The notes: generated by a model from the letters alone, not told the origin. 64,000 nt of DNA from Piezodorus guildinii (GCA_023052935.1 CM041292.1:98385237-98449236); one strand, 5' to 3'; positions 12,015-22,954 are shown, numbered from the stretch's first letter. Made by a program: numbers and translations.

Positions 12015-12542
12015 TTGGCCGTTGGTTTGCTAAGTTTTCAGACTAGGCAAACAACGATGGTCGGGGATACCGACTTGGAAAACTTGCTCCGAGGAAGCCC
12101 TCCGTCCGTAATAGACGATGTCCTCAAACATACAGTAGAAGGAAACCCCTACCAAACAGTTAAAGGACTCTCAGCACAACTAAATGCAAGTGCATCTCCA
12201 CATTTCCAGACATTTAAAGTGTATTTGGAAAGTAAAATAGCTCGATACATGGGTACCTCATGATCTCACTGAGCGGCATGTTTCAAAACATACCGTGCAA
12301 AAGTTGAAAGAACTGGGCTAAAGTTGTTCCGCACCCACCATATTCTCCCGACTTGTCTCCAACAGATTCCATTGTTCAGGAATTTAGACAACTTCGTCAA
12401 AGGATAACTTTTTGAAAATGATGATCAAGTGAAAAGTGCGTTTTCAGATTTTGTTTCACTTCAAAGCTCAGAGTTTTTCAGTTCGGGGATAAAAAAGTTG
12501 GTGCCGCGTTGGAAAAAATGTGTAGAAAAAGAAGGTAAATAC
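12015..12542 (+). pseudogene. mariner transposase remnant (copy A)
   Basis: The best frame segment reads a helix-turn-helix end (RRWFAKF just upstream), then GDTDLENL, the PPSVIDDVLKH linker and the second DNA-binding region (TVKGLSAQLNASAS). Stops and frameshifts follow. The C-terminus (VSLQSSEFFSSGIKKLVPRW...) is recognisable to about 12542. An intact enzyme would be about 345 residues with a D,D34D triad, and none of the triad region is present. It cannot encode an active transposase. Confidence 0.8.
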
Positions 12543-12631
12543 TTCGAATAAAATTATTTTGTTTTCATATCGTATTTTTAATAAAAATCCTTTATCTTGA
12601 AAACGGACATTTCATGTGACACAACCCAATA

Positions 12632-13082
12632 GATGATTTTTATCTTATTTAACCTTAAGTAAATAACTTCATCGTAACTCAATGTCATCCTTTTTTTTTA
12701 ACTCAATTTAAATGTTGATAAACATAAGAGAGGCAAAAGAAACTCATGTTTTATGCGCACCAGATTTTTAGTTATGTGTATAACATTTAATTATGATTCC
12801 AAAATATGATTAGTTAGTCATGGAGTTAGTATAGACGAGAAGTGTTCCGCTTCATTAAAACCTGACCAGAATGGGAATCCTTAGAAACATAATTAGTTGC
12901 GGGGCATGACAAGATGGCGGAGATGACGCAGTAGATATGACGTCAAAGGCTGATCATATATATACTAATACCTTTTGTTTTATCCCTTGAGTGCTTAACC
13001 TATTATTAGAAATAAGTAAAAAAAAACATGGTAAACATGAAATATATTATAATATATTTATAGGTTTATTTTCTTTTTATAT
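12632..13082. other. Spacer with CRE-like and YY1-like motifs and a diverged HE end
   Basis: Around 12740-12770 the minus strand has a degraded match to the 5' end of the HE family (ending GCGCACCAGATTTTT). Around 12905-12950 there is AAGATGGCGGAGATGACGCAG followed by TGACGTCA, resembling YY1-like and CRE elements. With no exon nearby I cannot say whether this is regulatory. Confidence 0.35.
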
Positions 13083-13440
13083 ATAAAAAAAATCTGATCA
13101 GCATAACTTACAACTTTCACTTGTAAAAGTTTTAAACAAACATGAAGTCAAAGAAAAAAAAAGGGGAAAATAAATTACATGATGTTTTAGTAGAAATATT
13201 CTTTTTAGATAAATAAATATTACTATAGAGCTAATATAATATAACTATAATTCATAGTGTCATTCTTAACTTTTCAATAAATTAAGTAACTTTGTATACT
13301 AGACAATATTTCGTCTTTGTTAGCTTTCCAACGATATATTACCCATTTACATTACTATTCTTATCTCCTAATAAAAAACATTCCAGGCTCGAAAAATGAT
13401 TCTTCTGTTCGCTAGTTGGATAGGACTGTTTTGCTTTTAA
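13083..13440 (+). mobile_element. HE family relic, 5' half
   Basis: Starts with AAAAAAAATCTG and then ACTTTCACTTG, matching the family 5' end with changes. It continues through the characteristic block 'gctttccaacgatatatta' (13325-13345). It is strongly diverged, and the 3' half with hairpin is missing. Confidence 0.5.
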
Positions 13441-13689
13441 AAAATCTAGGACCTACAGTCGACTGTGGCCAATGAAGTCAGAAATGAATTTAACTGGTGT
13501 GACTTAAAGATTTGATACAGGCTTTTCCATATATTAACCATACATATTGATACGTATCTAATCTTGAATATTTTACTAGATTAATCATTAATATTTTTTC
13601 ATTTCACTGATAAATATAACGCTGATAATATCACATCGATAATCTTTATTTACGATGTTACACTGATTTACATTTACAATAAGAGTTCT

Positions 13690-13897
13690 TAATTGTTGCC
13701 TATCCATGCTAAAATAGGATAGGGTTTTGTAACGACTACCTGACATCGCACAGGCTCGTAACTACCATATTACATCCCCTCCGAAGAATAGCATCACAAA
13801 GAATTTTTTAATCCCTTTATGAAATTCTAGGGCCGGATTTGAACCCTGGACCCTGGCCATAGAAGGCTGTTATGCCCTACAGCACAGGTCATCCCTT
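13690..13897 (-). mobile_element. tRNA-derived SINE-1, diverged copy
   Basis: In reverse orientation it carries the SINE-1 landmarks: the tRNA-like head ending in a B box (GGTTCAAATCC form near 13842), the GGATTAAAAAATTC block, 'cggaggggatg', 'cctgtgcgatgtc' and the TAGGCAA tail block. The 3' tail is lost. Confidence 0.7.
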
Positions 13898-13904
13898 AAA
13901 TTAA

Positions 13905-14126
13905 ATGGACCATAGCTTATACTATGCGAACACGATATTATTTTTTTTTTCTTATTTTTTTTTTTTTTTTTATATTTCAACAATTGAGACGTTGATTTCC
14001 ATAAGGTACTATATCCGTTCTGGGAATTTTACAGGAAGCGCGAAAATCTGTCATTATTATATAATTAAACCAGCTAATTTGATTCTTTTGGCATTAAAAT
14101 CTAGAATTATTTCTTTACTATATTAA
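13905..14126 (+). other. Low-complexity open frame, not a gene
   Basis: The 73-codon frame is driven by a poly-T run (13940-13972) giving Phe repeats. It has no family resemblance, and the surrounding sequence is AT-rich filler between two SINE copies. Confidence 0.6.
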
Positions 14127-14373
14127 TAAAACCAAATTAAAGTTATGAAATGAAATGTTCTGTTATGATTTAGAATGAAAATAAATGAGTAATAAGTATC
14201 TTAAGAAATTAATAACATTTCTAAATCACGTTATTAAATGACATGAGTGTTCATTAAATACAATAAAATTTAAGATTTAGATAAAACTAAATGAGGAGAA
14301 TATAAATATGTAAAAATATCAATTTCGTAAAAAATGTCCTTTAGTACCTTGTGGAAATCAACGTCTCAATTAT

Positions 14374-14643
14374 GATCATCCGTGGTTTAGTGGATAGTAT
14401 AACAACCTTCTATGCCTAAGGTCACGGGTTCAATCCTGGCAGGTGGCCATAGGATTTTTTATTTGGATTAAAAAAACTGTAGTTATGCCGTCCTATGGAG
14501 GAGACGTAAAAACGTGTTCCTGAGGCTGTGCGATGCCAGCAACTCTTTGAAGTTCGCTATCCTAATTAGACTTTGATAGGTTGAATTTAAGACTCCCTGT
14601 GTAGCATCGTCCGATTAGCCACAACATAAAGTGACGTTAAATG
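14374..14643 (+). mobile_element. tRNA-derived SINE-1 copy with well-kept RNA polymerase III boxes
   Basis: The head has an A box TGGTTTAGTGG (14383-14393) and a B box GGTTCAATCC (14427-14436), spaced as in tRNA genes and looking like a tRNA-Asp-type ancestor. The body has the family blocks (TTATGCCGTCC, GGAGGAGACGT, CTGTGCGATG, GTAGCATCGTCCGATTAGCC) and ends with AAAGTGACGTTAAAT. The long body rules out a functional tRNA gene. Confidence 0.85.
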
Positions 14644-14957
14644 ATTAGAGATAAAAAAAATCAACAATCTTAAATAATTCATATAAAATATTTAAAAATG
14701 GTCTGTGAATAAATACATTTTCTACACAACCACATACATTCATATATATAATAGATTATTGTCGTAACTAAAGTAAACTAGGTTTATTTAAAAATTAATT
14801 TCAGAAAATCAATTGTGTGCACTAGTCGGAATCAAGTTGATAGCAGTAGTAATCTTGGAAGTAGAATAACGTGTGAAGATCACATTAAAAATAAATATAA
14901 TGAATACAAATGTATAGAACTTTTTAAAAATTTTGTCGAAGAGAGATAATTAAAAGC

Positions 14958-15158
14958 AAAAATCCGGTGCGCGGAACACACGACTGTCCCTTACCTCCGT
15001 TTTTAAAATCAATTTTTAAATACATTTAGAGATGAAAATAAATTGTTAAAGAATTAAGTAAATTGAGTTTCAATAGAAACATATGTATTATTAAATAATT
15101 TTCATGATCGCAACACTTTCCCTTACTATAAATTTCATACATAGGTAAGTGAAAGTAA
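14958..15158 (+). mobile_element. HE family copy with large internal deletion
   Basis: Begins with the family 5' end (AAATCCGGTGCGCGGAACAC, then ACGACTGTCCCTTACC) and after about 140 bp jumps to the 3' end (ATGATCGCAACACTTTCCC, hairpin remnant, GTAAGTGAAAGTAA). Keeping both ends while losing some 700 bp of interior is typical of non-autonomous derivatives. Confidence 0.75.
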
Positions 15159-15266
15159 CATTTATAGAGCTTAATGCAAAAATAATCAAGTAAATCGTTT
15201 CAACAAAAATTTTCTGATTATTTCCTAAAATGGCAAATCATCGTCTTGATTTTAAGGTCGCTTTTT

Positions 15267-15552
15267 GGGATCAGTTGTAGCTGGGTGGCTAGCATCACAG
15301 CCTCCTATGCCTAAGGTCACGGGTTCAAACCCGCAAGTGGTCCTAGGATTTTTTAATGGGAGTAAAAAATCCTTAGTTATGCCGTACTTCGGAGGAGACG
15401 TTAAAAGGTGGTCCCGAGGCTGTGCGATGTCAGGTACTCGTTAAAGATCCCTATCCTAATAAAACCTGGATAGGCAAAATTTAGTACACCCACTGTAGCA
15501 TCGTCCGATTAGCCATTGTATCATAAAGTGACGTTAAATAAATAAACAAACA
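15267..15552 (+). mobile_element. tRNA-derived SINE-1 copy
   Basis: Near full length: head TAGCTGGGTGGCTAGC, B box GGTTCAAACCC (about 15327-15337), the complete body and the tail AAAGTGACGTTAAATAAATA. No target duplication can be recognised. Together with about 110 bp of upstream unique sequence and an HE 3' end it matches the segment at 26960-27400. Confidence 0.9.
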
Positions 15553-15785
15553 AATATGAAATTTCATTTTCGTACGACTTTTCGTATTTGCGCTACACAT
15601 ACCACATACGGAAACACTAACACACTCACAAACCTTTTTCCGGGACTTGGTCATTTGGACTCAGGAGACCCTATAACGCGTATTTCCGTTGAAAACTGGA
15701 TTTAGAAAATTTTCACGATCGTAATATTTACTTAAATAAATATTTACTTTCCCTTACTATATATAAGTAAGTCAAATTAAAAATT
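15553..15785 (+). mobile_element. HE family fragment, 3' part
   Basis: Directly follows the SINE tail. It begins at the family block 'aaatatgaaatttcattttcg' in diverged form, contains the CACATAC/ACACAC region, and ends with CTTACTATATATAAGTAAGTCAAA. The terminal GTAAGTGAAAGT is mutated to GTAAGTCAAAT. Confidence 0.7.
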
Positions 15786-16895
15786 CTCACACCAGAGTTT
15801 CATATTAGGGATTATGTGTGGGTTTTTATATTATTCTATTAATAACTAAGATCGTTAGTTCAAAACTCCCGTAATTACGGGAGAGCTGTTATCTAAATGA
15901 GGGTTGAGAGTGGGACGGAAGATGGTGGTTTGAATTCTAACCATGCAGAAGTTGATTCATGCTGTCCTTGACCTGTTTAGAAGTGAAACTTCTGGATTCC
16001 AAGTCACTTTGACATTCCATTTTTTGTTTTGTTTTCAAGTCAAAAAAATTTGCTGTCCTGTAAAGGAACGCGGGACGGCGATTTTGAACATTGAAAAGTC
16101 GAAAACACTCAAAGGGAAGAAGAGAGTAACCAAATATGGACTACCATTTAGTTTTTGCCTCAAAAATAAAATACTATTAAAAAAATTAACCATTTATTGA
16201 CGTCAAAATAATCACACATACATTTTTAAAGAGCTAAGTAACAATCTTATGTTCTTAATATAATAATATATTATTAAATTGAGCATTAAACAAAATAGAC
16301 GTTAAATATGGAACAGGTACTCAAATATAAGCTACACGTAGACACTTATAATATCTTGTACGAAAATAACAATTATAAATATTTATCTTATAAGAGATCG
16401 ATTACTTTGGAAGATAGAATAAATCACATAATTTATTTACAAAATTCTCATATCCAGGTGTCAAACTCAGGCCCAGCGTTTTGACTAATGAATTTTGAAC
16501 TTGTCTTAATTATGTGATTTTTGTGGAGACTTTGTTTTTAAACTAGACTTACCACTAAAACACACAGAGATCAATTTTTGGTAATTAATTATTCGATGTC
16601 AGGAGCTTTTAAAACTATTAAATAATTTCCATATTTTAATATAAAGTAAGTGAAAGTGAAAAATGTATAATAAAATTACAAATATTTAAGTTTAAAAAAA
16701 TATCCTCATTTGTCACAGAGGAAATGAGATTATATTCCAACTTCGTAGCTCACGTCAGATGGATCCTAGTTAATTCCCATTTGGGATTATGAGGTAATAA
16801 TTGAAGTAAATAATAGATTGTACATCTGGTTGATCTATCAACAATAAGAATGAATTCAATTTATCATATACTATTTCATATATGTATTATGTTAA
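15786..16895. other. Mostly unassigned AT-rich DNA with a small HE 3' relic
   Basis: The 85-codon frame at 15943-16200 shows no family motif. At about 16540-16668 the text (ACTTACCACTAAAACACACAG ... ATAAAGTAAGTGAAAGTGAA) resembles a decayed HE 3' end. The rest is unassigned. Confidence 0.45.
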
Positions 16896-16898
16896 TAA

Positions 16899-17095
16899 AT
16901 AAATATACATATATCATATATGTATATTTATTTATTAACTTGATTGTGATTAAGTATTTAATGGTTAAATTGAAGATGATTGATGTAAACAAATATATTA
17001 AAGTACTACCAATGGGAAGTTTCTTCACAAGAATTCAGAAACCCATAATTATAATTGATCTTATTTATTTATTGTATTTTTCTTTATAGCAGCTA
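16899..17095 (+). mobile_element. Retroelement 3'-end fragment, unit A
   Basis: About 190 bp closely matching 18765-18945 (unit B): TTTATTTATTAACTTGATTG, then AAGTACTACCAATGGGAAGT TTCTTCACA, ending in AT-rich sequence at TCTTTAT. The 'ctacc...ggtag tttcttcaca' stem-loop recalls 3' ends of RTE-like elements. It stops exactly where the Tc1-like element begins. Confidence 0.55.
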
Positions 17096-18750
17096 CAGTG
17101 GGTTTCGAAAGTATTCGGGATTCGCATTTATTTTCATTTAATAAGTATATTTCACAACTATGAATTTATATAATTCTTTTCACTCATAAATCTTTAAAAG
17201 AGACTCACATAAAGGAAAATCACAAACCAGATTACCGAAAAGTTTATCGTTTTTACAAATTTCCGATTAATAATGTAAAATTACAAGATCAGTTAGTGTC
17301 AAAAGTATTTTGAAATAGTACTATCCTGTTCTTTATTGCTTTCAAATGTTTATATCCTCATTAAAATTCAACAAAATTTTATGTTCTAAACAATTCTTCT
17401 TCCTCATGAAAAATATACCCAACCTTTGAATGAAATTGTTTTAAAATAAGACCCTAAAGTAAAAACATAACGATCGAACAAAGGCTTCGAATAATTTGAA
17501 AAAGTTGAAATTTGAAAAAAAACATTTTTGAGAATATGTGCATGGATATTTATAGTATAGATAATATAATAATAAAATATAATAAAAGCGAAAAATTTAG
17601 CGTTCCAAAAATATTAAATGTTAAAACTGAAATACGTCCGGAAAACGTCTTTTGGCAGGCAAGGAAATAAAAGAATAGGCTGAACCTTTCCAACACTTTT
17701 TAAAAAAGAAGGTTGATGTATTTTAACGTATACAGGTTATCCCATATTAAATACATGGTTCTTATGAAAAATTACGGTTTGGTGGAAACCAAATAAATAA
17801 TTTAGTATGCCATAGAAGAAGGTGGCCTCGGGACCTACTGAGTTAAAATAGTTAGTGAAGTGCTACCTCTGGGTAGTTCTTTCTCAAGACATTTTCATGA
17901 CATTTTTTTTTTTCATTCCTCATATTTACTTATTGTGTTCTTTAATACAGTTGTAAATTGCAATAAATAAAAAAAAAATAAATAAAAAAAGTATGCCATA
18001 GTAAAACACCTTGACCGGACAGTGATAGTTGGTCTGATTTTGTTTGAAAAAGTGTAATAAGATTGGATTCATGGACAGCATTATTGATAGGTTTGTGTAT
18101 TTATTGAGTATGAAAAGCCAGAATTGTAGGTAAAAGAAAAATGACCAATAAACTATTTTTTTAACATATACGCGACCATGACTCTGGAACATTTATATAT
18201 ATATATAATCTATTCTGATTTAGTTGCTGCAAAATTTCCAAAAAGTTATCGAAATCCCTCTTCCATTATTGCTTTCAAATTTAATTTGCAATTTATGGGT
18301 CCTACTAAGAAGTAAAATAAAAAACTACTATATTCCAAATGAAAATGGCCTCAAGAAACAATAAGTGCTAGAGGGGGATAATATTTGCCACCAAACAATC
18401 AATGAGTTAGATCAATTCCTAGTACGTAAAATGTATGATTATACAAAAAGTTTAAAGTAACTGGATGTTTATTTATGATCACTGCATTAATAAAATTAGG
18501 AAACCACGTAATTCCGAATACTTTTGACAACTTTGACATATACTATTTTTAATTTTTTCGTAAATGAACGTTAAAAACGTTAAAAATAAATTTTTTTTTT
18601 GTCGTAATTTTTGGTCTTTGCTATTTTATACCTTCCCTCTAAAATTAACTCTAAAAGTGGTCAACAACTCCTTAAAAACACGAAAAAATAAGTTAAAAGC
18701 AAATAAATTACGGAATGGTAGTGGATTCCGAATACTTTTGACACTCACTG
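17096..18750. mobile_element. Tc1-like DNA transposon, degenerate
   Basis: The inverted ends are CAGTGGGTTTCGAAAGTATT (from 17096) and, at the right, the complement of CAGTGAGTGTCAAAAGTATT (ending 18750). TA dinucleotides flank both (17094-17095 and 18751-18752). The length of 1,655 bp and the CAGTG...AAAAGTATTCGG ends fit the Tc1 group. I could not read a convincing transposase: the interior is full of stops, and the frame at 17926-18192 lacks DDE motifs. It carries a 175-bp retroposed insert (17816-17990). Confidence 0.7.
17816..17990 (+). mobile_element. Short retroposed insert in the Tc1-like element, with 11-bp target duplication
   Basis: GTATGCCATAG occurs at 17805-17815 and again at 17991-18001. 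The 175 bp between end in CAATAAATAAAAAAAAAATA, a polyadenylation signal plus A-rich tail. The body has CTACCTCTGGGTAGTTCTTT, a stem-loop like those in units A (17005) and B (18853). It is therefore a 5'-truncated 3' end of the same non-LTR family, inserted after the Tc1-like element was already in place. Confidence 0.8.
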
Positions 18751-18752
18751 TA

Positions 18753-18975
18753 TGCATGTCACATATGTATGTATATTTATTTATTAACTTGATTGTGATT
18801 AAATATTTAATGATTAAATTGAAGATGATGGTAGATTTAAAAAAAACATAAAAGTACTACCACTGGGTAGTTTCTTCACAAATCTTCAGAAGTTCACAAT
18901 TATAATTGCTCATATGTCTTCATTGTATTTTTCTTTATGCGGTTATAAACTTCAATAAATAAAATTAATGAAGAT
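18753..18975 (+). mobile_element. Retroelement 3'-end fragment, unit B
   Basis: Matches unit A over about 180 bp and then continues past A's end with GCGGTTATAAACTTCAATAAA, a tail containing AATAAA. The stem-loop CTACCACTGGGTAG is at about 18856-18869. It begins within two bases of the right end of the Tc1-like element, so A and B flank that transposon as long direct repeats. Confidence 0.55.
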
Positions 18976-19407
18976 TGAATTGCGTAATTAAAGGACGGAA
19001 ATCGAAAATAAGCACGGTAAGGCAGGTAAAGACAGGGCTTGAAGTACAAAAACATAGTTTGACACATCCTAACAGGGAATGACAAGCTTAGACTTGTTTT
19101 GTTGCATGTTTTGAATCTTTTTTTTTTACAACAATCAAATACTTTTTTTCTGTTTCCAACATACGACTTGAACTAATACATTAGAAATGGATTTATATTA
19201 ATGATATTATTATAAAACGAAAGAGTATAGTAATAACAATGGTAGAAAAATTAGCTTTATTTAATCCTTCAAATTTTTTATAGAAAAATTAACAATCAAC
19301 GTTTCGCGGACTTCCATTTTCTAAAACATTAGAAACAAATCACTACATAACATCAACAGTTATTATTTTTTTATACACAATTAAAATTTCTTATTATTTC
19401 TAAATTT
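18976..19407. other. Unassigned; includes a Penelope/hammerhead-like relic
   Basis: On the minus strand near 19290-19335 the text reads TTTTAGAAAATGGAAGTCCGC then GAAACGTTG. This fits the same CTGANGA...GAAACGTT pattern as the site at 2299, but with a damaged core. The remainder is AT-rich without coding signals. Confidence 0.35.
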
Positions 19408-20303
19408 AAAAAAAAATCTGGTGCGGGCAACACACGACTTTCTCTTACCATGAATGTTAAATTCAATTTAAATACTATTAAATATACTTCAATTTGAAAA
19501 ATATTTTAAGTTGATTTTTATAAGATGTGTTTTCATTATTGTTAGAAATATATGATTTAGATTAAATAATATAACTACATTAAACTGTTAATCAATAATA
19601 AGTTTATTCCCTATTCTTCACTTTATATTACTTTTTACACATTTGTAGGTATATCAGATAACATTTTTCCTAAAATCGTTTTCTTTCCAACGGTATATTA
19701 TACGTCTATATTACTGTCCTTAATATAAAAAAAAAAAAAAAACGAAATTGCAAAAAAAAAAATGGTTTTTCTGTTTTATCCTTTAGTTAGTCATCAAATT
19801 CATCCAACTTGTATATTTAGCCGTCCTTCATCAATGATATTAAGATGATATGGCTAATCTTTTGGAATGTAAAAATTAAATATACTTTAGCGGAAGAAAA
19901 TATCGGCATTTAAGCCCTATCAGATTATTTCAATCAGAATAAAACCTACATGATATTAAGCCAATTAAATTTTACATCAATATAGGGAGCTTAATCAAAA
20001 TTCTTTAATCGTAAAATGAATTAAATGCTTGATATAAAGTGGCTCTTCTGGTTCACCGATTTCGATAAAAAAGTTGTTGGGCGTATATTTGTCTTAAATA
20101 TGAAATTTCATTTTCGTTCGACTTTTTATTTTAGCGCTAGACTTACCACACACACAGACACACAAAAAAGATCTTGTTGAAGAACTTGGTTATTTGGACT
20201 CAGGAGACCCTAAAAAGTGTGTTTCCGGTGAAAACTGGAATTCGAAAATTTTAAGATCGCAATATTTTCCCTTACTATACTCGTATATAGTAAGTGAAAG
20301 TAA
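19408..20303 (+). mobile_element. HE family copy, near full length
   Basis: Begins AAAATCTGGTGCGGGCAACA, then ACGACTTTCTCTTACC. It contains 'tttccaacggtatattatac' and 'catttaagccctatcagat' family blocks and a CACACACAGACACAC run. It ends with TACTATACTCGTATATAGTA, then AGTGAAAGTAA. At about 896 bp it matches the length of the 58475-59366 copy. No reading frame of note. Confidence 0.85.
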
Positions 20304-20697
20304 CAACGATATAAAAGTCAAAATCATAAAACCATTAAACTTTTACTTGATTTGAAAACTCCATAGGTACCAATCCATCAATATTAATTACACCATTTCA
20401 TTTAAAAATAATTAAATAGTGCAATAAGTAAACTTTAAAAGGAAAGACTCTTGATTGAGAAGCATGGAAAGATTGAGGCAGTTTGTTGCCTATAAAAATT
20501 GATTAATTGGACTTTAATAATTTAAAAATAAAATGAAGAAATTAATAATTAAAAAAAACAAAAGTTCGCCCAGTATCATAAAAAAAAACTGGAAATTAAG
20601 TAAATAAGGATTCCTTTCAGGTAAGAGGATCCAGAAATTTGTTTCTTTTAACGTCAATTTTCTGGTACTGCGGTTCATCTGAAGATTTTACGGGGGA

Positions 20698-20865
20698 AGT
20701 CATAAAGTTTACTTATCCAGGTTAAATTAGGATTGCACAGGCACGGGACCATCATTTTACGTTTCCTCCGAAGTACGCCTAATTCAAGGGTTTTTTGAAC
20801 CCTTTAACATATCCTAGGACTATTATCTACTACACCATAAGTGAACCATAACCAGACATCTCCAA
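20698..20865 (-). mobile_element. tRNA-derived SINE-1, strongly diverged
   Basis: The reverse orientation retains 'aatccta...gga' block order, GGAGGAAACGTAAAATGATGG, CCTGTGCAATCC and ACCTGGATAAG. The head and tail are lost or unreadable. Confidence 0.5.
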
Positions 20866-21099
20866 AATTATTACAAGATAGCACGTGGACGAACAACTAA
20901 AGACTTTTGCAAACGTTGGAACACTGACCTAAGGTCAATCAAAGGGAAAATTTTCTAGATCGCGGTAAAGAAACAATTAAAAAATCTTTACTGTTTATTG
21001 CTGTGCCAAGGTTTCGATCCACATCGTAGGTCTTCAACAGCAGTTAAGAAAGGACTGACCGTCACACTATCTATTTCTTGAATTTCCCAACGGTCAATT
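20866..21099. other. Unassigned DNA between two SINE relics
   Basis: Moderately GC-richer sequence with no open frame and no match to repeats seen here. Confidence 0.4.
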
Positions 21100-21272
21100 A
21101 TTGATGTTATCAAACGATGCTATAGTGGGAGTCCTAAACTAATCATACAGGCTCGGGAACATCTTTTTACTCCCATTAAAAAATCCTAGGATGATCTGCG
21201 GGTTTGAACTCGTCACCTTAGGCATAGAAGGCTGTTATGCTAGCCACCATGCTACAAGTGATCCCTCCCTTT
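21100..21272 (-). mobile_element. tRNA-derived SINE-1 copy with internal deletion
   Basis: Reverse reading gives the head with TAGCATGGTGGCTAGC, a B-box region near 21208, the block ATCCTAGGATTTTTTAATGG, then a shortened body (CCCGAGCCTGTATG) and GGACTCCCACTATAGCATCG. Confidence 0.75.
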
Positions 21273-21837
21273 CACCTTTGGCTATCACGTATCCTCGAGT
21301 GATGAAAGGTACATTTAAGAGCGTTTTTCAAAACTCTTTCAATTGATACAACTGAATTCCCGATATCAAGGTGTTTTGTATGTAGAAAATAGAAGATTTG
21401 TGTAGTGTTTCTTTAAGATAGAAGAGCTTCCTAGAATGTGTTGAAAATATTATTGTGTTAGTCAATTAGTCTTTTAAATATGATTTTTTGCCAATGTAAA
21501 CATGCCACACTTGTTACTTATCTCGACAGGGTCCCCAGTTCCTGCAATTAAGGATGACGAATCTGAATGTAAAGAGAATAGATACCATTCTGTAGGTTGT
21601 TTATTTTCACTTAATTTATGTTGTTGTTTTTTTTTTCCGGTTTTTAAGATTTCACTTTTTATATTGGACATATTCTTGGGTATAAATAATTTAACATTCA
21701 TCAATTGCTCTTTAAGCAGTGTATTTAAATATTTAGATTTTTATATCTGCTTTGTCCAGTGTAGGTGTATTAAATTTCTGTGTATAAAAAAAAACATATA
21801 TTGAAATATTTCTGGTGTATAAATTAAAATAATATTA
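21273..21837. other. Unassigned AT-rich DNA
   Basis: The overlapping opposite-strand frames at 21474-21704 and 21502-21804 show no known motif and are most likely chance open frames. Confidence 0.45.
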
Positions 21838-22256
21838 AGGGAAAGTATTAAGATCGTAAAAATTTCCGAAGTCCAGTTTCTAACGGAAATACACGTTTAA
21901 GGTCCTTGAGTCTAATGACTAAAAATAACCAAGTTCCGCAAAATAGTATGTGTTGATAACTATGTCTACTGTATGTTTAGCTCAAAAACAAAAAGTAGTA
22001 CGGAACAGAAATTTCATATTAAAATTTCCATTTATGCCTGAGACGTTACTGTTACTTTTAGACTAAAATCGATGAACCAGTCAAAGTGCCACTTCATACC
22101 ATGTTGCATGCATTTTGCACCTTTTTACAATTTTTTCAGAAATGCCGTAAACGATTTTATCAAACTCGCTAAATCGAAGTAAAATTTAACAGGCTTTAAT
22201 ATCATGTAGTTTTAATTCTGATTGAAATAGTCTGAGAGAGCTTAAATGCTTAAATA
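21838..22256 (-). mobile_element. HE family fragment, minus strand
   Basis: Reverse family blocks are present in order: GGGAAAGTATTAAGATCG, 'taacggaaatacacgtt', ACCAAGTTCCGCAAAA, 'cggaacagaaatttcatatt', 'gcattttgcacctttttac' and 'gtaaaatttaacaggcttta'. The terminal hairpin has been lost. Confidence 0.7.
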
Positions 22257-22309
22257 AATTTGTTTTTTGTTCGATAAATATTAGGCCGTTCTACAAAAGA
22301 AGACTTGGA

Positions 22310-22400
22310 TATATATATATTTTTAAATTATTTAATATCCAGACATTGCAACGTTTCAGCCTCTAGGGCCATTTTCAAGCTTCTGTAATCAATTAAAGTC
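22310..22400 (-). other. Penelope/hammerhead-like relic
   Basis: The minus strand reads CTTGAAAATGGCC, CTAGA, then GGCTGAAACGTTG. This is stem II (GGCC with GGCT, one wobble) followed by GAAACGTT, as in Penelope-type hammerhead motifs. The CTGANGA core is altered. Confidence 0.35.
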
Positions 22401-22479
22401 TTATTGCATTTATACATTTTTAACATCTAATATCAACACATAATAAATTATTTTTAATAAATACGTTACCTACCATGCA

Positions 22480-22925
22480 TATCCATGGTATTTCCTAGCT
22501 TCCTTCCTCTACCAGGTTATCAGAACTCATCGTCCCAGCTATATCTTCCAATCCCTTCAATTTAAATCATCAATTCAGTCCCGTTCTACCAGATCCCGGC
22601 TTTCTGACCTCTACCCTACTCCTCACCGTACTGCTGCTGCCTTTGACAAGTCCTTTCTAGCCAAAGCAACTTCTCTTTGGAATTCTATCCCTCCTGAGAC
22701 CCGTCATGTAAGAACGACTTCCTCCTTCAAATAGCTCTTTTTCAACCACCTTCTCCTTACCCAGTCAAACAGACAATAACTTCCAACTGCAGATGCTATA
22801 AATTCCAATTATTATTATTGTATTTTTGTGTGTGTGTTTATATTCGTTGTTTTATTTTTATTTTTTTTATTTATTTCATTCTGTAAGTCTGACTTGCAAA
22901 AATGTATATATATTACAACCTCTAT
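22480..22925 (+). pseudogene. C-terminal and 3'-UTR relic of a CR1/L2-type non-LTR retrotransposon
   Basis: The plus frame around 22580-22733 reads RSRLSDLYPTPHRTAAAF, then SFLAKATSLWNSIPPETRHV and TTSSFK, with a stop there. The pattern RT...SF..(R/K)AT.LWNS(I/L)P...R...S...FK is the usual C-terminus of CR1/L2-like reverse transcriptases. The 3' UTR ends in a small inverted repeat GTAAGTC-T-GACTTGC (22884-22898). Only the last part of the element is present. Confidence 0.7.
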
Positions 22926-22954
22926 TATTTTTCTAGTTTAGTAATATAACCACT

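Larger units (their letters stand above)
11301..12629 (+). mobile_element. mariner transposon, internally deleted copy A
   Basis: The terminal inverted repeats are TTGGATTGTTTCACATGAAA (from 11301) and its near-complement ending at 12629. Both are flanked by TA (11299-11300 and 12630-12631), the expected mariner target duplication. Inside, the plus strand encodes mariner transposase pieces: RRWFAKF, GDTDLENLLRG, then C-terminal RNLDNF, FENDDQVKSAFSDF and KCVEKEGKYFE. The catalytic core is gone: the text passes from the HDLTE region directly to RHVSK, removing the first two catalytic Asp blocks. A 190-bp AT tract (11635-11822) has expanded in the 5' part. Confidence 0.85.

Noticed and set aside
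12015..12263. An intact small gene on the plus strand
   Set aside because: It is the surviving open part of the mariner transposase and lies between mariner terminal repeats.
14383..14446. A functional tRNA gene
   Set aside because: Both polymerase III boxes are good, but the text continues into the SINE-1 body found at many other sites, and no acceptor stem closes the fold.
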